Assembly (NCBI GenBank): GCA_937893675.1
Contig: CALBGI010000053.1
Location: forward strand, 1-58,162
Reading direction: 5' to 3'
DNA from: an uncultured Blautia sp.
Lineage (GTDB): Bacteria > Bacillota > Clostridia > Lachnospirales > Lachnospiraceae
DNA: 58,162 nucleotides
Within the stretch, counting starts at the first letter, position 1, and each line of letters opens with the position of its first letter. The notes beneath the pieces were generated by a model. It had not been told where the DNA came from. It saw only the letters and a program-made list of their open reading frames with translations, and did no database searches. The position numbers were made by a program, and so were the translations under genes. This document shows, in pieces, positions 50,901 to 58,162 of this stretch.

Positions 50901-51851
50901 CTACACTTCCTTGAGCTTCTTGACTTTTTCTCTGTTTGCCAATACATCAAAGGCCACAGCGAGAATCAAAACAATGCCCTTTACTACCTGCTGATAATAT
51001 TCTCCAATATTCATGATTGTCAGACCATTGCTCAGCACACCAATAATGACCGCTCCCAGAAAGGCGCCAAACATAGAGCCTTTTCCGCCATTTACACTGA
51101 CACCGCCAATCACAACCGCTGTCACAACATCCATTTCCGTGCCAGTTCCAGAAGCCGGAGCACCAGAGCTGATTCTTCCGGCAAGAACGATTCCGGCAAT
51201 AGAAGCCAGAAAAGCGCTGACCGCATAAAGCGACGCTGTGATTTTCTCCACAGAAACTCCCGCAAGACGAGCAGCCTCCACATTACCTCCAATAGCATAC
51301 ACATAACGTCCCAAATAAGTATACTTCAAAATCATTCCCATGATCACCACGATAACCAGCATAATAATTACAGGCACTGGTATTCCGGCCACATATCCCT
51401 GTCCGAGATTCACAATTGGTTCCGGTATGTCATACACGGGAAGACCGCCGGAAATAATATAGGCAAGACCACGAACTACTGTCATCATTCCTAATGTGAT
51501 CACAATCGCAGATACATTAAGTCCTACAATCAAGGCTCCTGTAATAAGTCCGATCACAGTTACGATTGCCATGGTAAGAAGAATCGCTACGGAAACGGGA
51601 AGCCCCAAATCGCCCATAAATTTTGCCGCAAGAACACCCGTAAGTCCCAGATATGCGCCCACCGTCAAATCCATTCCGCCGGAAATGATTACAAAAGTCA
51701 TGCCCGTTGTAAGAATACTGATTACAGATACCTGACGCAATACATTCAAAATATTGTTTACCCGAAGAAAATTGGGGGATGCAATTGAAAATACTATAAT
51801 TAAAACCAGAAGAATGATCAATGTGCTGAATTTTTTAAATATCTGTTTCAT
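50901..51851 (-). CDS. rbsC: Ribose-type ABC transporter permease
   Basis: 316 aa with eight to ten helices and family motifs: NILNVLRQVSVISILTTGMTFVIISGGMDLTVG, VVRGLAYIISGGLPV, and GISSGAPASGTGTEMDVVTAVVIGGVSVNGGKGSMFGAFLGA (here split). Membrane channel of the RbsABC-like importer; overlaps rbsA by 4 bp. Confidence 0.92.
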   Translation of the reverse strand: MKQIFKKFSTLIILLVLIIVFSIASPNFLRVNNILNVLRQVSVISILTTGMTFVIISGGMDLTVGAYLGLTGVLAAKFMGDLGLPVSVAILLTMAIVTVIGLITGALIVGLNVSAIVITLGMMTVVRGLAYIISGGLPVYDIPEPIVNLGQGYVAGIPVPVIIMLVIVVIMGMILKYTYLGRYVYAIGGNVEAARLAGVSVEKITASLYAVSAFLASIAGIVLAGRISSGAPASGTGTEMDVVTAVVIGGVSVNGGKGSMFGAFLGAVIIGVLSNGLTIMNIGEYYQQVVKGIVLILAVAFDVLANREKVKKLKEV

Positions 51852-53347
51852 TTTGCTTCTCCTTCCTTGATGCCAGATGCCAGTTTCAGGATTTTTTCCT
51901 GTGTAGCCTCCTCTTTACTCAACTCGCCCGTCAATTCGCCCTCATGCATGACAAGAATTCTGTCGGACATTCCCAAAAGTTCTTCCATCTCCGAAGAGAT
52001 CATGATAATCGCCATTCCCTGGCGGGCCAGCTCATTCATCAGAACATAGATTTCTTTTTTTGCTCCTACATCAATGCCTCTGGTCGGTTCATCAAACAGA
52101 ATAATATCTGAATTACCTGCCAGCGATTTTGCCAAAACTACTTTCTGCTGATTTCCGCCGGAAAGATTTTTGGTAAGCTGCTCCATGGATGGCGTTTTGA
52201 TGGAAAGCTCCTGAATATATTTTTCAGAAAGACTTTTATCTTTTGATTTATCCACAAAACCGGCCTTTGCTATATCTTTGATACAGATAAAAGATATATT
52301 TTCCCGTATTGACATTCCCAGAAGAGCACCGTGTTTCTTTCTGTCCTCCGGAATGTAGGCGATTCCCTCTTTAATTGCCTGTCTGGGCTTTCGGATATCT
52401 CTTTTTCTCCCGTGAATATAAATTTCACCGGATGTTTTTGCGTCTGCACCGAAAATTGCCCGCGCAGTTTCTGTCCGCCCAGCGCCAACCAAACCAGCAA
52501 GACCAAGAATTTCACCTTTTCTCACAGAAAAGCTGATATTTTTCAGAAGCGCATCCGTAGACAGATTCTTTACCTCCAGAACCACTTCTCCAATTTCTTT
52601 TTCCACTGTTGGGAACTGTTCATCCAAAGTACGCCCCACCATCATCCGTATCAGGCTTGTCTGGTCCATATCCGCAGCCATTTCTGTTCCCACATATTTT
52701 CCGTCCCTCATGACTGTAATCCGGTCTGCCAGCGCAAATATTTCTTCCATACGATGAGAAATATAAATAATCGCCACACCGTTGGCTTTCAGTTTGCGTA
52801 CAATCCCAAACATTGCATCTATTTCACGATTCGTAAGCGGCGCGGAAGGTTCATCCATAATCAGCACTTTCACATCGGCTGAAATCGTTTTTGTAATCTC
52901 TACAAGCTGCTGATAGGCTACGGTAAGGCTTTTTACTTCCTGCGTAACATCAATGTCAATCCCGAAGCTTTCCATAAGCTCTTCTGCTTTCTGATTCATC
53001 CGTTTCCGATTAATGGTATGACCATTTGTGAGCTTCTGCCCCAGAAAAATATTCTCTGCCACAGACAAATCCGGCACCAGATTAAATTCCTGGTAAATGA
53101 CACCGATTCCCAATTTTTTTGACAAAGCAGGGGTCATGGAATCATAGGTGACATCTTCATAAACAATGCTCCCTCCGTTCGGCTTGATCGCACCTGAAAT
53201 GACCTTTATCAGCGTAGACTTTCCAGCTCCATTCTCCCCCATCAAAGCATGTACTTCTCCCGGATAAATTTCCAGATTCATATGGTCCAAAGCCGTAACA
53301 CCTGGATATTGCTTGGTCACATTTTTTAATGTAAGTATTGGTTTCAT
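51848..53347 (-). CDS. rbsA: Ribose-type ABC transporter dual ATPase
   Basis: 499 aa with two ATP-binding halves. Half 1: Walker A GENGAGKSTLIKVISGA near 40 and LTVAYQQLVEITKTIS signature region, LIMDEPSAPLT. Half 2: degenerate Walker A GLVGAGRTETARAIFGA, LSGGNQQKVVLAKSLAG, LFDEPTRGIDVGAKKEI. ATG 53347 (MKPILTLKNVTKQY) follows GGGGAGGAAAC. 64 bp from rbsB. Confidence 0.95.
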   Translation of the reverse strand: MKPILTLKNVTKQYPGVTALDHMNLEIYPGEVHALMGENGAGKSTLIKVISGAIKPNGGSIVYEDVTYDSMTPALSKKLGIGVIYQEFNLVPDLSVAENIFLGQKLTNGHTINRKRMNQKAEELMESFGIDIDVTQEVKSLTVAYQQLVEITKTISADVKVLIMDEPSAPLTNREIDAMFGIVRKLKANGVAIIYISHRMEEIFALADRITVMRDGKYVGTEMAADMDQTSLIRMMVGRTLDEQFPTVEKEIGEVVLEVKNLSTDALLKNISFSVRKGEILGLAGLVGAGRTETARAIFGADAKTSGEIYIHGRKRDIRKPRQAIKEGIAYIPEDRKKHGALLGMSIRENISFICIKDIAKAGFVDKSKDKSLSEKYIQELSIKTPSMEQLTKNLSGGNQQKVVLAKSLAGNSDIILFDEPTRGIDVGAKKEIYVLMNELARQGMAIIMISSEMEELLGMSDRILVMHEGELTGELSKEEATQEKILKLASGIKEGEAK

Positions 53348-53410
53348 ATAACCGTTTCCTCCCCACACAGTTTCGGGGGACTAAAAAGTCCCCCGAACGT
53401 TTGCTTATGC

Positions 53411-54403
53411 TTACTGATAATCTGCTACATTAACAGCGGTTACTGCCTGCAAATCAAACAGGCTGTCCTGAGGATAGGATGTTTCATTCAACACAGCACA
53501 TGCAGTATCTACCAATGCTTTTCCTGTGGCTGTAGGATTCTGGCTTACAGATACCTGATAAATTGTTTCTTCACCGATCAGTTTAAGAGCCTCATCTGTT
53601 GCATCAATTCCGGCAATCAGATATTTGTCTGGATCTGTCATTCCCTGCGCCTTAAATGCCTGATATGCACCGAGTGCCGCTCCGTCTGAAACGCCGCATA
53701 CCACTTTCAAATCCGGATTTGCCTGCAGGAAATTCTCTGTATTTGTCATACCCTCCTCCTGATCTCCCGCAGTGGCGTCGGCAACAAACTCAACATTCGG
53801 AGCATATTCTTTCACTCCATCCATAATCCCTTCCTTACGTGCGATAACGCTCTCCATAAGGTCATAGTTCAAGGTTGCCGCTTCAACCTTCTCCTCTGTT
53901 CCATACATTTCAGCAATACGCTGTCCGACAGCGACTCCCTGCGTATATCCAAGCGTATATTCTTCACATCCGATATAGGCATCATATCCATCAATCTTTG
54001 AAGTCAAACATACAACTGCAATTCCCTCTTTTTTTGCTTTTTCAATTACAGGTTTTGCAGCTTCTGCGTCTACCGCGCAGACAATGATTGCATCACAGCC
54101 TGCAGAAATGAAGTTTTCTAACGCATCAATCTGATTGGCAGAATCGCTGTCGCAGGCATTTGTCATCAACGTACAGCCTGTAGCATCGCACTCAGCCTGC
54201 GCAGCTTCCACAAGCTGGATAAAAAACTGTCCTGTCAGATTCAATACGGAAATGCCAATAGTATACCCCTCATCATCAGAAGGCAGAGCTAATTCTACTT
54301 CTTCCTTTTTTGTCTCAGTACCCGCTTCTTCTGCCATTACTGCCGCCGGCATGGTTCCAACCATCGCAAGTGTGAGAAGTGCGCATAACAGTTTTTGTTT
54401 CAT
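53411..54403 (-). CDS. rbsB: Ribose/sugar ABC transporter binding protein
   Basis: 330 aa, signal peptide (MKQKLLCALLTLAMVGTMPA, cleavage near VMA-EE), then a RbsB-type fold: YTIGISVLNLTGQFFIQLVEAAQ, CDAIIVCAVDAEAAKPVIEKAKKEGIAVVCL, and a C-terminal GKALVDTACAVLNE. Ligand unknown: ribose, other pentose, or an acetylated sugar. First gene of the operon, RBS AAGGAGG. Confidence 0.92.
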   Translation of the reverse strand: MKQKLLCALLTLAMVGTMPAAVMAEEAGTETKKEEVELALPSDDEGYTIGISVLNLTGQFFIQLVEAAQAECDATGCTLMTNACDSDSANQIDALENFISAGCDAIIVCAVDAEAAKPVIEKAKKEGIAVVCLTSKIDGYDAYIGCEEYTLGYTQGVAVGQRIAEMYGTEEKVEAATLNYDLMESVIARKEGIMDGVKEYAPNVEFVADATAGDQEEGMTNTENFLQANPDLKVVCGVSDGAALGAYQAFKAQGMTDPDKYLIAGIDATDEALKLIGEETIYQVSVSQNPTATGKALVDTACAVLNETSYPQDSLFDLQAVTAVNVADYQ

Positions 54404-54446
54404 ATTCGTTTCCTCCTTAAATTAAATAATATATGTTTTACGTTTT

Positions 54447-54460
54447 TGGGAACATTCCCA
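54447..54460. promoter_or_regulatory. LacI-type operator, distal
   Basis: Palindrome TGGGAACATTCCCA, arms TGGGAA/TTCCCA. Centre is 66 bp from the second operator, six helical turns, allowing DNA looping by a LacI dimer of dimers. Confidence 0.7.
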
Positions 54461-54512
54461 TATTTTTGCTAAAAAAATCTCATCGTGATGATGATTTTAT
54501 AATTCTCATTTT

Positions 54513-54526
54513 TGGGAACGTTCTCA
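54513..54526. promoter_or_regulatory. LacI-type operator, promoter-proximal
   Basis: TGGGAACGTTCTCA with the central CG typical of LacI/GalR sites; it begins just downstream of the predicted start site and would block the polymerase. Confidence 0.75.
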
Positions 54527-54539
54527 TTTCTTTTTCTAT

Positions 54540-54568
54540 ATAATATATGCTGCAATAAAATTTGTCAA
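54540..54568 (-). promoter_or_regulatory. Promoter of the sugar operon
   Basis: Minus strand TTGACA (54563-54568), 17-bp spacer, TATTAT (54540-54545). Transcription should start near 54532. Confidence 0.8.
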
Positions 54569-54630
54569 TATCATTTCTCATTTTCGTCAAAAAATATGAT
54601 TTTCTCTTTCCAATATTGGATGTTATGCAC

Positions 54631-54676
54631 AAAAAATCTGCTGTACAGTTCTTTTTCCTGCACAGCAGATTTTTTA
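54631..54676. terminator. Bidirectional-looking terminator
   Basis: AATCTGCTGT pairs with ACAGCAGATT around a 17-nt loop, with six A before and six T after. It lies just behind the nuclease-like gene (minus strand). Confidence 0.8.
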
Positions 54677-54696
54677 TTTCCTTCCCTTTCTTATTC

Positions 54697-55671
54697 TTAC
54701 AGATTTTTTGCCAAATGCCGCGCAGCATACACCTCAAATTCTTCCATGCTCTGAGCGGAAGCAGCTTTTTTCAGAAATGCTTTTAAGACCTCAAGATTTG
54801 TTTCCTGTTGAATATGCTCTTCAAGCTCTGCCGAAATACTTCCCAACGTCCCCAGCAGTTCTAAAACAGACTGCGCTACACCATTACGTATACCCTCCTG
54901 TTGACCTTTCTGCATACCTTTCTGCATGCCTTCCTGAATGCCTTCCTCTATACACTTTTCCCGCAGCGCATCCATTTCCTCCTTCATCAATTCTTCCAAT
55001 GCTTCACACATACTCTTCACCTCCTGAAATCTTTCTCTGTTTGCACGTACAATAACATCCATAACGGCTTTGTACAGATTCTCATTTTTATGTCTTCCGT
55101 ATTCTTCAATCAGCTTTTTTGCCTCTGAGGTTCCGGATAACCTGTTTGTCAGATTCCGAAGCCAAAGATTCTCCTCCTTCGAAAGCCGCGATGTCACAAT
55201 AAGCTGAATCGGAATATAGTCCCCTTTGATATAGTAGATCCCTTTTTCCGCTTTTTCAATGACATAGCCCCGTTTTTCCTGCAAATGTCCGACCAGCTTT
55301 CGGGGATATTTCAGTGAAACCAGCGTAATACTCAGCTCGTCTGCACAAATCTCATCGGTTTTTCCTGTATCGGACTTATAAAAACAAGCATAACCGTAAA
55401 CTTTGTAAAAATCATCAATGCTCAGATAGTCTTTAGGACTTTTATACTCGATCAGATTATACTTTTTGAAAATACGGCCGATATTCTTCTTCACGGGCAA
55501 GTCTCTTTCCTTTTTGATTACAAGAATATCAATTTCCATTGGCTTTTTGCTCAACTGATGCTCATTTTCAAAAACAAGATTTTCCCGTTCTGCCGCCAGC
55601 TCAATCTGCAGTCCGGCAAAAAATGCCGGATGCCACTGCAGCACATCTTTATTCTGTGCTGTTTCTTTCAT
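54697..55671 (-). CDS. Rpn-family/PD-(D/E)XK nuclease-like protein
   Basis: 324 aa. Resembles the recombination-promoting nuclease / putative transposase family: MEIDILVIKK with the catalytic Asp near residue 47, then NLIEYKSPKDYLSIDDFYKVYGYAC holding the E-x-K pair. A helical region and the charged tail EEGIQEGMQKGMQKGQQEG are usual in this family. Such proteins are common in Lachnospiraceae in many copies; their role is unclear. ATG 55671 (MKETAQNKD) has AGGAGG 7 bp upstream; the earlier ATG at 55677 is too close to it. Confidence 0.78.
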   Translation of the reverse strand: MKETAQNKDVLQWHPAFFAGLQIELAAERENLVFENEHQLSKKPMEIDILVIKKERDLPVKKNIGRIFKKYNLIEYKSPKDYLSIDDFYKVYGYACFYKSDTGKTDEICADELSITLVSLKYPRKLVGHLQEKRGYVIEKAEKGIYYIKGDYIPIQLIVTSRLSKEENLWLRNLTNRLSGTSEAKKLIEEYGRHKNENLYKAVMDVIVRANRERFQEVKSMCEALEELMKEEMDALREKCIEEGIQEGMQKGMQKGQQEGIRNGVAQSVLELLGTLGSISAELEEHIQQETNLEVLKAFLKKAASAQSMEEFEVYAARHLAKNL

Positions 55672-55802
55672 CTGCATTCCTCCTGTTTTGTTTCTGCAGG
55701 AGAATTCTTCCGGAAAACTCCTGCCCGTCTTATGGGAAATAAAGCATGAATTCTCTAAAAGAAACAGAGTGATTCCTCTGTATGCAAAAGATTTTATCAG
55801 AC

Positions 55803-55822
55803 GTCCGAAAACTGTTTCGGAC
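55803..55822. other. Short perfect hairpin upstream of the nuclease-like gene
   Basis: GTCCGAAA/TTTCGGAC around ACTG in the 218-bp gap 55672-55889. No T-run; perhaps an operator or RNA hairpin. Nothing else recognised in the gap. Confidence 0.35.
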
Positions 55823-55889
55823 TGGTAGAAAACTTCCTATAAGTATTATAGCAAAGCATCGAATATCTGTAAATAACTCCTGACTGTTT

Positions 55890-56393
55890 TTACAACTGTA
55901 TACTCATCTCGTACCAGGGCTCTCCGCCCCAGACAGATTTTGACAGGCCCAGATTTTGATAGCCCATTCTCTCGTACATACCGATCTTGCCTTCCAGACA
56001 GGTAAGAACCAGCATTTCTCTGCCCCGCTCTTTTTCTCTGGCAATATACTGGCTCATAAGTTCCCTGGCCAGCCCTTTTCCACGATGCTCCGGCAGTACA
56101 TCAAGGCCCAACAGCATCACTGTTTTTCCATTTTTCTCATAAAGCCCCGGTTCTTTGAAAAACTCGTCCCGAAAAACCGTTTCATTTGTGGCAAGCCCGT
56201 TCAAAAATCCTGCAAGCTTTCCGCTTGTACGATCCACTGCCACCAAAAAAAGTTCCGGTGCAGCTGCAACTCTCTCCCGCATCATTTTTTCGGAGCAGGC
56301 TTCGTTTGGCGGAAAGCAGATCTTCTCAATATCTGCAGCCTGCCCTGCCTCCTCCGGGCGGATCTCCCGAAATTCATATTTACTGTACAACAT
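55890..56393 (-). CDS. GNAT-family N-acetyltransferase
   Basis: 167 aa. The acetyl-CoA motif A is LLGLDVLPEHRGKGLARELMSQY (Q/R-x-x-G-x-G/A form) near residue 98, followed by REMLVLTCLEGKIGMYERMGY. Transfers an acetyl group to an unknown amine. ATG 56393 (MLYSKYEFREI) follows GAGAGG and overlaps the glucosaminidase end by 14 bp, so the two are coupled. Confidence 0.88.
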   Translation of the reverse strand: MLYSKYEFREIRPEEAGQAADIEKICFPPNEACSEKMMRERVAAAPELFLVAVDRTSGKLAGFLNGLATNETVFRDEFFKEPGLYEKNGKTVMLLGLDVLPEHRGKGLARELMSQYIAREKERGREMLVLTCLEGKIGMYERMGYQNLGLSKSVWGGEPWYEMSIQL

Positions 56394-57180
56394 TGCTTTT
56401 GTTTTCCTCTCTTGTTTCCTGCGGCCAAATATACGTTTCACCCTTCATCTCTGCCAGCAGATCACGCAGCTTGTATCCATAATGCTCTCCTGCCGCCCAG
56501 CCGCTGCCGTAAGGATTTTCCTGAATCCCAAGCCATTCCACATAAGGCGCACACTCCCTCTGCACCAAATCAAACCGTTCATCCACGCATTCCTGCTCCA
56601 GTTCCTCTGAGGAAGCATACGCTTTCAGATGCTGTACCTGCGCTCGCAGACCTGTACGCACGTCTGGGAAACAATTTCCCGGCTCATCACCTCCGGTGGC
56701 GCCAAGACCTGCAAAATTGTACTGCTCCGGCCTGCATACTCCCTGAAATTGAAGCCATCCGGTTTCCAAAATGACCTGGGCAAACACCACCTCTGCGCGA
56801 ACGCCTTCCGCCGCTGCTTCCTCCATGAGAATTTCACAGAAGCTCTCCATATCCGGCGCGCCGCCCTGCCCAAGAACCTCACCCGGGTATGGCAGATTCT
56901 GTGAATAAAACTGGCACGTCATCTGTTCTGAAGTCACGGTTGTTTTACCCATAACCGTGTAATAGCCATAGGTGTTATTGGTAGCATCGTCCACAAACCC
57001 TTCACTTCCCGGCTCTGCTGGCAGAGTATCCGGCGGCTGTATCTGTCCCTCTGGAGCAGGAAGCTCCGTTTCATTTCCCACAGCCCCGTTCTCTGCACTT
57101 GCGTAAACGGGTGTCCCGGCAACCAGGACACCCGTCATCATGCATATCCAGAAGAACCGTCTCTTCGGATGTTTTCTCAT
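56380..57180 (-). CDS. Exported N-acetylglucosaminidase (GH73-like)
   Basis: 266 aa with a signal peptide (MRKHPKRRFFWICMMTGVLV, cleavage near YASA-EN) and a glucosaminidase domain: FAQVILETGWLQFQGVCRPEQYNFAGLGATGG, where the Glu in LETGW is catalytic. Cleaves peptidoglycan glycan strands, perhaps for spore lysis or daughter-cell separation. Its start overlaps folD's stop (ATGA). Confidence 0.85.
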   Translation of the reverse strand: MRKHPKRRFFWICMMTGVLVAGTPVYASAENGAVGNETELPAPEGQIQPPDTLPAEPGSEGFVDDATNNTYGYYTVMGKTTVTSEQMTCQFYSQNLPYPGEVLGQGGAPDMESFCEILMEEAAAEGVRAEVVFAQVILETGWLQFQGVCRPEQYNFAGLGATGGDEPGNCFPDVRTGLRAQVQHLKAYASSEELEQECVDERFDLVQRECAPYVEWLGIQENPYGSGWAAGEHYGYKLRDLLAEMKGETYIWPQETREENKSNVVQ

Positions 57181-58031
57181 GCGTTTACTTTTCTCATTGC
57201 AGCTTCTACAACATGTCCAACCAGTACAGAAGTCGTTACGCTTCCCACACCGCCGGGAACCGGAGTAATGGCATCTACAACAGGCTCAACAGCTGCATAA
57301 TCCACGTCGCCGCAAAGTTTTCCTTCTGCATTGACATTAATTCCCACATCGATGATGGTCTGGCCTGGTTTTACATAATCTGCACCCACTACACCGGCGC
57401 GGCCTGCAGCAACGATCACAATGTCAGCCTCGCGCGCAACAGCAGGCATATCTACGGTTTTTGTATGGCAGATGGTAACTGTCGCGTTTTTCTTTACCAG
57501 CATCATGGCTGCCGGTTTTCCAACAACAAGACTTCTTCCGATCACAACTGCCTTTTTGCCTGTGCAGTCAATTCCGTAGTGATCGAGGATTTCCATACAA
57601 GCCTGCGGTGTACAGGGCGGGAATCCGATTTTTTTGCCGGTAAATACACCGGACATGGACAGGTCTGTCATACAGTCCACGTCTTTTTCTGCCGCAAGTG
57701 CATTCTCGATCACTGCCTGATCAAGATGTCTGGGAAGGGGACGGAACAACAGCACACCGTGAATGTGGTCATCTTTATTTACCTTATCAATCACTGCAAG
57801 GAGCTCGTCCTGTGCAACATCCTCCGGAAGCAGAATCTTTTCACATGCTACGCCCAAGGTCTCACAACGTTTCGTCGCACCTTTTTCGTAGGAAATATCG
57901 CTGGGATTCTCGCCCACACGAATAATACAGAGGGTAGGATTCACCCCTTTTGCCTGAAGCTCAGCTACATTTGCTTTAATTTTTTCGTTCAAAGAAGCGG
58001 TTACTTCTTTTCCCAATAACTGTTTTGCCAT
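57177..58031 (-). CDS. folD: FolD-type methylenetetrahydrofolate dehydrogenase
   Basis: 284 aa. NADP-binding motif VVIGRSLVVGKPAAMMLV and the terminal ITPVPGGVGSVTTSVLV are conserved. Two canonical cyclohydrolase residues are missing on alignment with E. coli FolD: the YxxxK lysine (here YEKGA) and the Gln of the QLPLP block (here LFRPLP). The Asp of DVD is kept. The dehydrogenase activity on methylene-THF is the likely role, with cyclohydrolase activity doubtful. RBS AGGAGG. Confidence 0.88.
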   Translation of the reverse strand: MAKQLLGKEVTASLNEKIKANVAELQAKGVNPTLCIIRVGENPSDISYEKGATKRCETLGVACEKILLPEDVAQDELLAVIDKVNKDDHIHGVLLFRPLPRHLDQAVIENALAAEKDVDCMTDLSMSGVFTGKKIGFPPCTPQACMEILDHYGIDCTGKKAVVIGRSLVVGKPAAMMLVKKNATVTICHTKTVDMPAVAREADIVIVAAGRAGVVGADYVKPGQTIIDVGINVNAEGKLCGDVDYAAVEPVVDAITPVPGGVGSVTTSVLVGHVVEAAMRKVNA

Positions 58032-58068
58032 TTCTAAATATCCTCCTGATAATCTAACAAGGTCCGCA

Positions 58069-58162
58069 GGAACCGCGAACTACGCTTCGCTGCGTTTGCG
58101 TATCGAACACTTGCATGCCGTGACCATGCAAGCCTGGCGGGAACCGCGAACTACGCTTCGCT
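58069..58162. repeat. GC-rich direct repeat with internal hairpins, cut by window edge
   Basis: A 23-bp unit (58069-58091, beginning GGAACCGCGAACTACGC) recurs exactly at 58140-58162, a period of 71 bp. Between them is a perfect CTTGCATG/CATGCAAG hairpin (58110-58132 region). The second copy runs to the window end, so more units may follow. Confidence 0.7.

Noticed and set aside
1..58162. CRISPR array or prophage
   Set aside because: No regularly spaced repeats with unique spacers and no phage structural genes were seen.

Overview
The window looks like chromosome of an anaerobic, spore-forming Clostridium-type Firmicute, most likely a Lachnospiraceae gut bacterium. Evidence: spoIVA, an NAD-linked trimeric [FeFe]-hydrogenase plus a second group-B-type [FeFe]-hydrogenase, a Re-citrate-synthase-like gene next to isocitrate dehydrogenase, strong AGGAGG ribosome sites, consensus TTGACA/TATAAT promoters, and moderate GC. 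Genus cannot be fixed from the sequence alone. Most genes are on the minus strand.

Layout. 1-8.7 kb: ftsH, an acyltransferase-3 gene broken by an in-frame amber codon and flanked by a 24-bp direct repeat beside tRNA-Leu(CAA), lysA, pyk, a rhomboid-like membrane protein and a CorA transporter. 8.8-11 kb (plus strand): aroC, a small secreted protein with two Asp-rich repeats, and an ECF sigma factor whose region 4 has decayed. 11-12.1 kb: a 7-bladed lactonase-family protein.

12.2-31.7 kb is a tetrapyrrole/cobalamin island and the most interesting part. A cobalamin riboswitch with its own terminator (about 24.26-24.55 kb) heads eleven tightly packed minus-strand genes: an exported CbiK-like chelatase, an exported NEAT-like protein, a FecB/FecC/FecE-type importer, then hemA, precorrin-2 dehydrogenase, hemC, cobA-hemD fusion, hemB and hemL. 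These genes carry glutamyl-tRNA to precorrin-2/sirohydrochlorin; no heme-branch gene (hemE/N/H) is present. A cytoplasmic cbiK faces the other way behind a perfect consensus promoter. A second cobalamin riboswitch with terminator (30.86-31.03 kb) heads a second importer, cbiL, and an ABC-2 exporter pair. A second NEAT-like protein with a C-terminal membrane anchor is divergent from it and shares a 12-residue identical block with the first one.

31.8-38.4 kb: icd and Re-citrate-synthase-like operon, an intracellular-type subtilase, a YcxB-like membrane protein, an IS110-family element with about 430 nt of structured non-coding DNA behind its transposase (candidate guide/bridge RNA), a 49-aa membrane peptide and a small XRE regulator. 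38.5-46 kb: spoIVA with a long inverted repeat over its ribosome site, hydABC-type hydrogenase operon, and a divergent monomeric hydrogenase. 46-49 kb: a cytidylate-kinase-like protein and a polar amino acid ABC transporter with an attenuating terminator between binding protein and permease. 49.1-54.6 kb: a ribose-type ABC importer operon ending in a GDSL esterase and its own LacI regulator, with two matching operators around the promoter. 54.7-58.2 kb: an Rpn/PD-(D/E)XK-type nuclease, a GNAT acetyltransferase, a GH73-like glucosaminidase, a FolD homologue lacking two canonical cyclohydrolase residues, and the start of a GC-rich repeat at the window edge.
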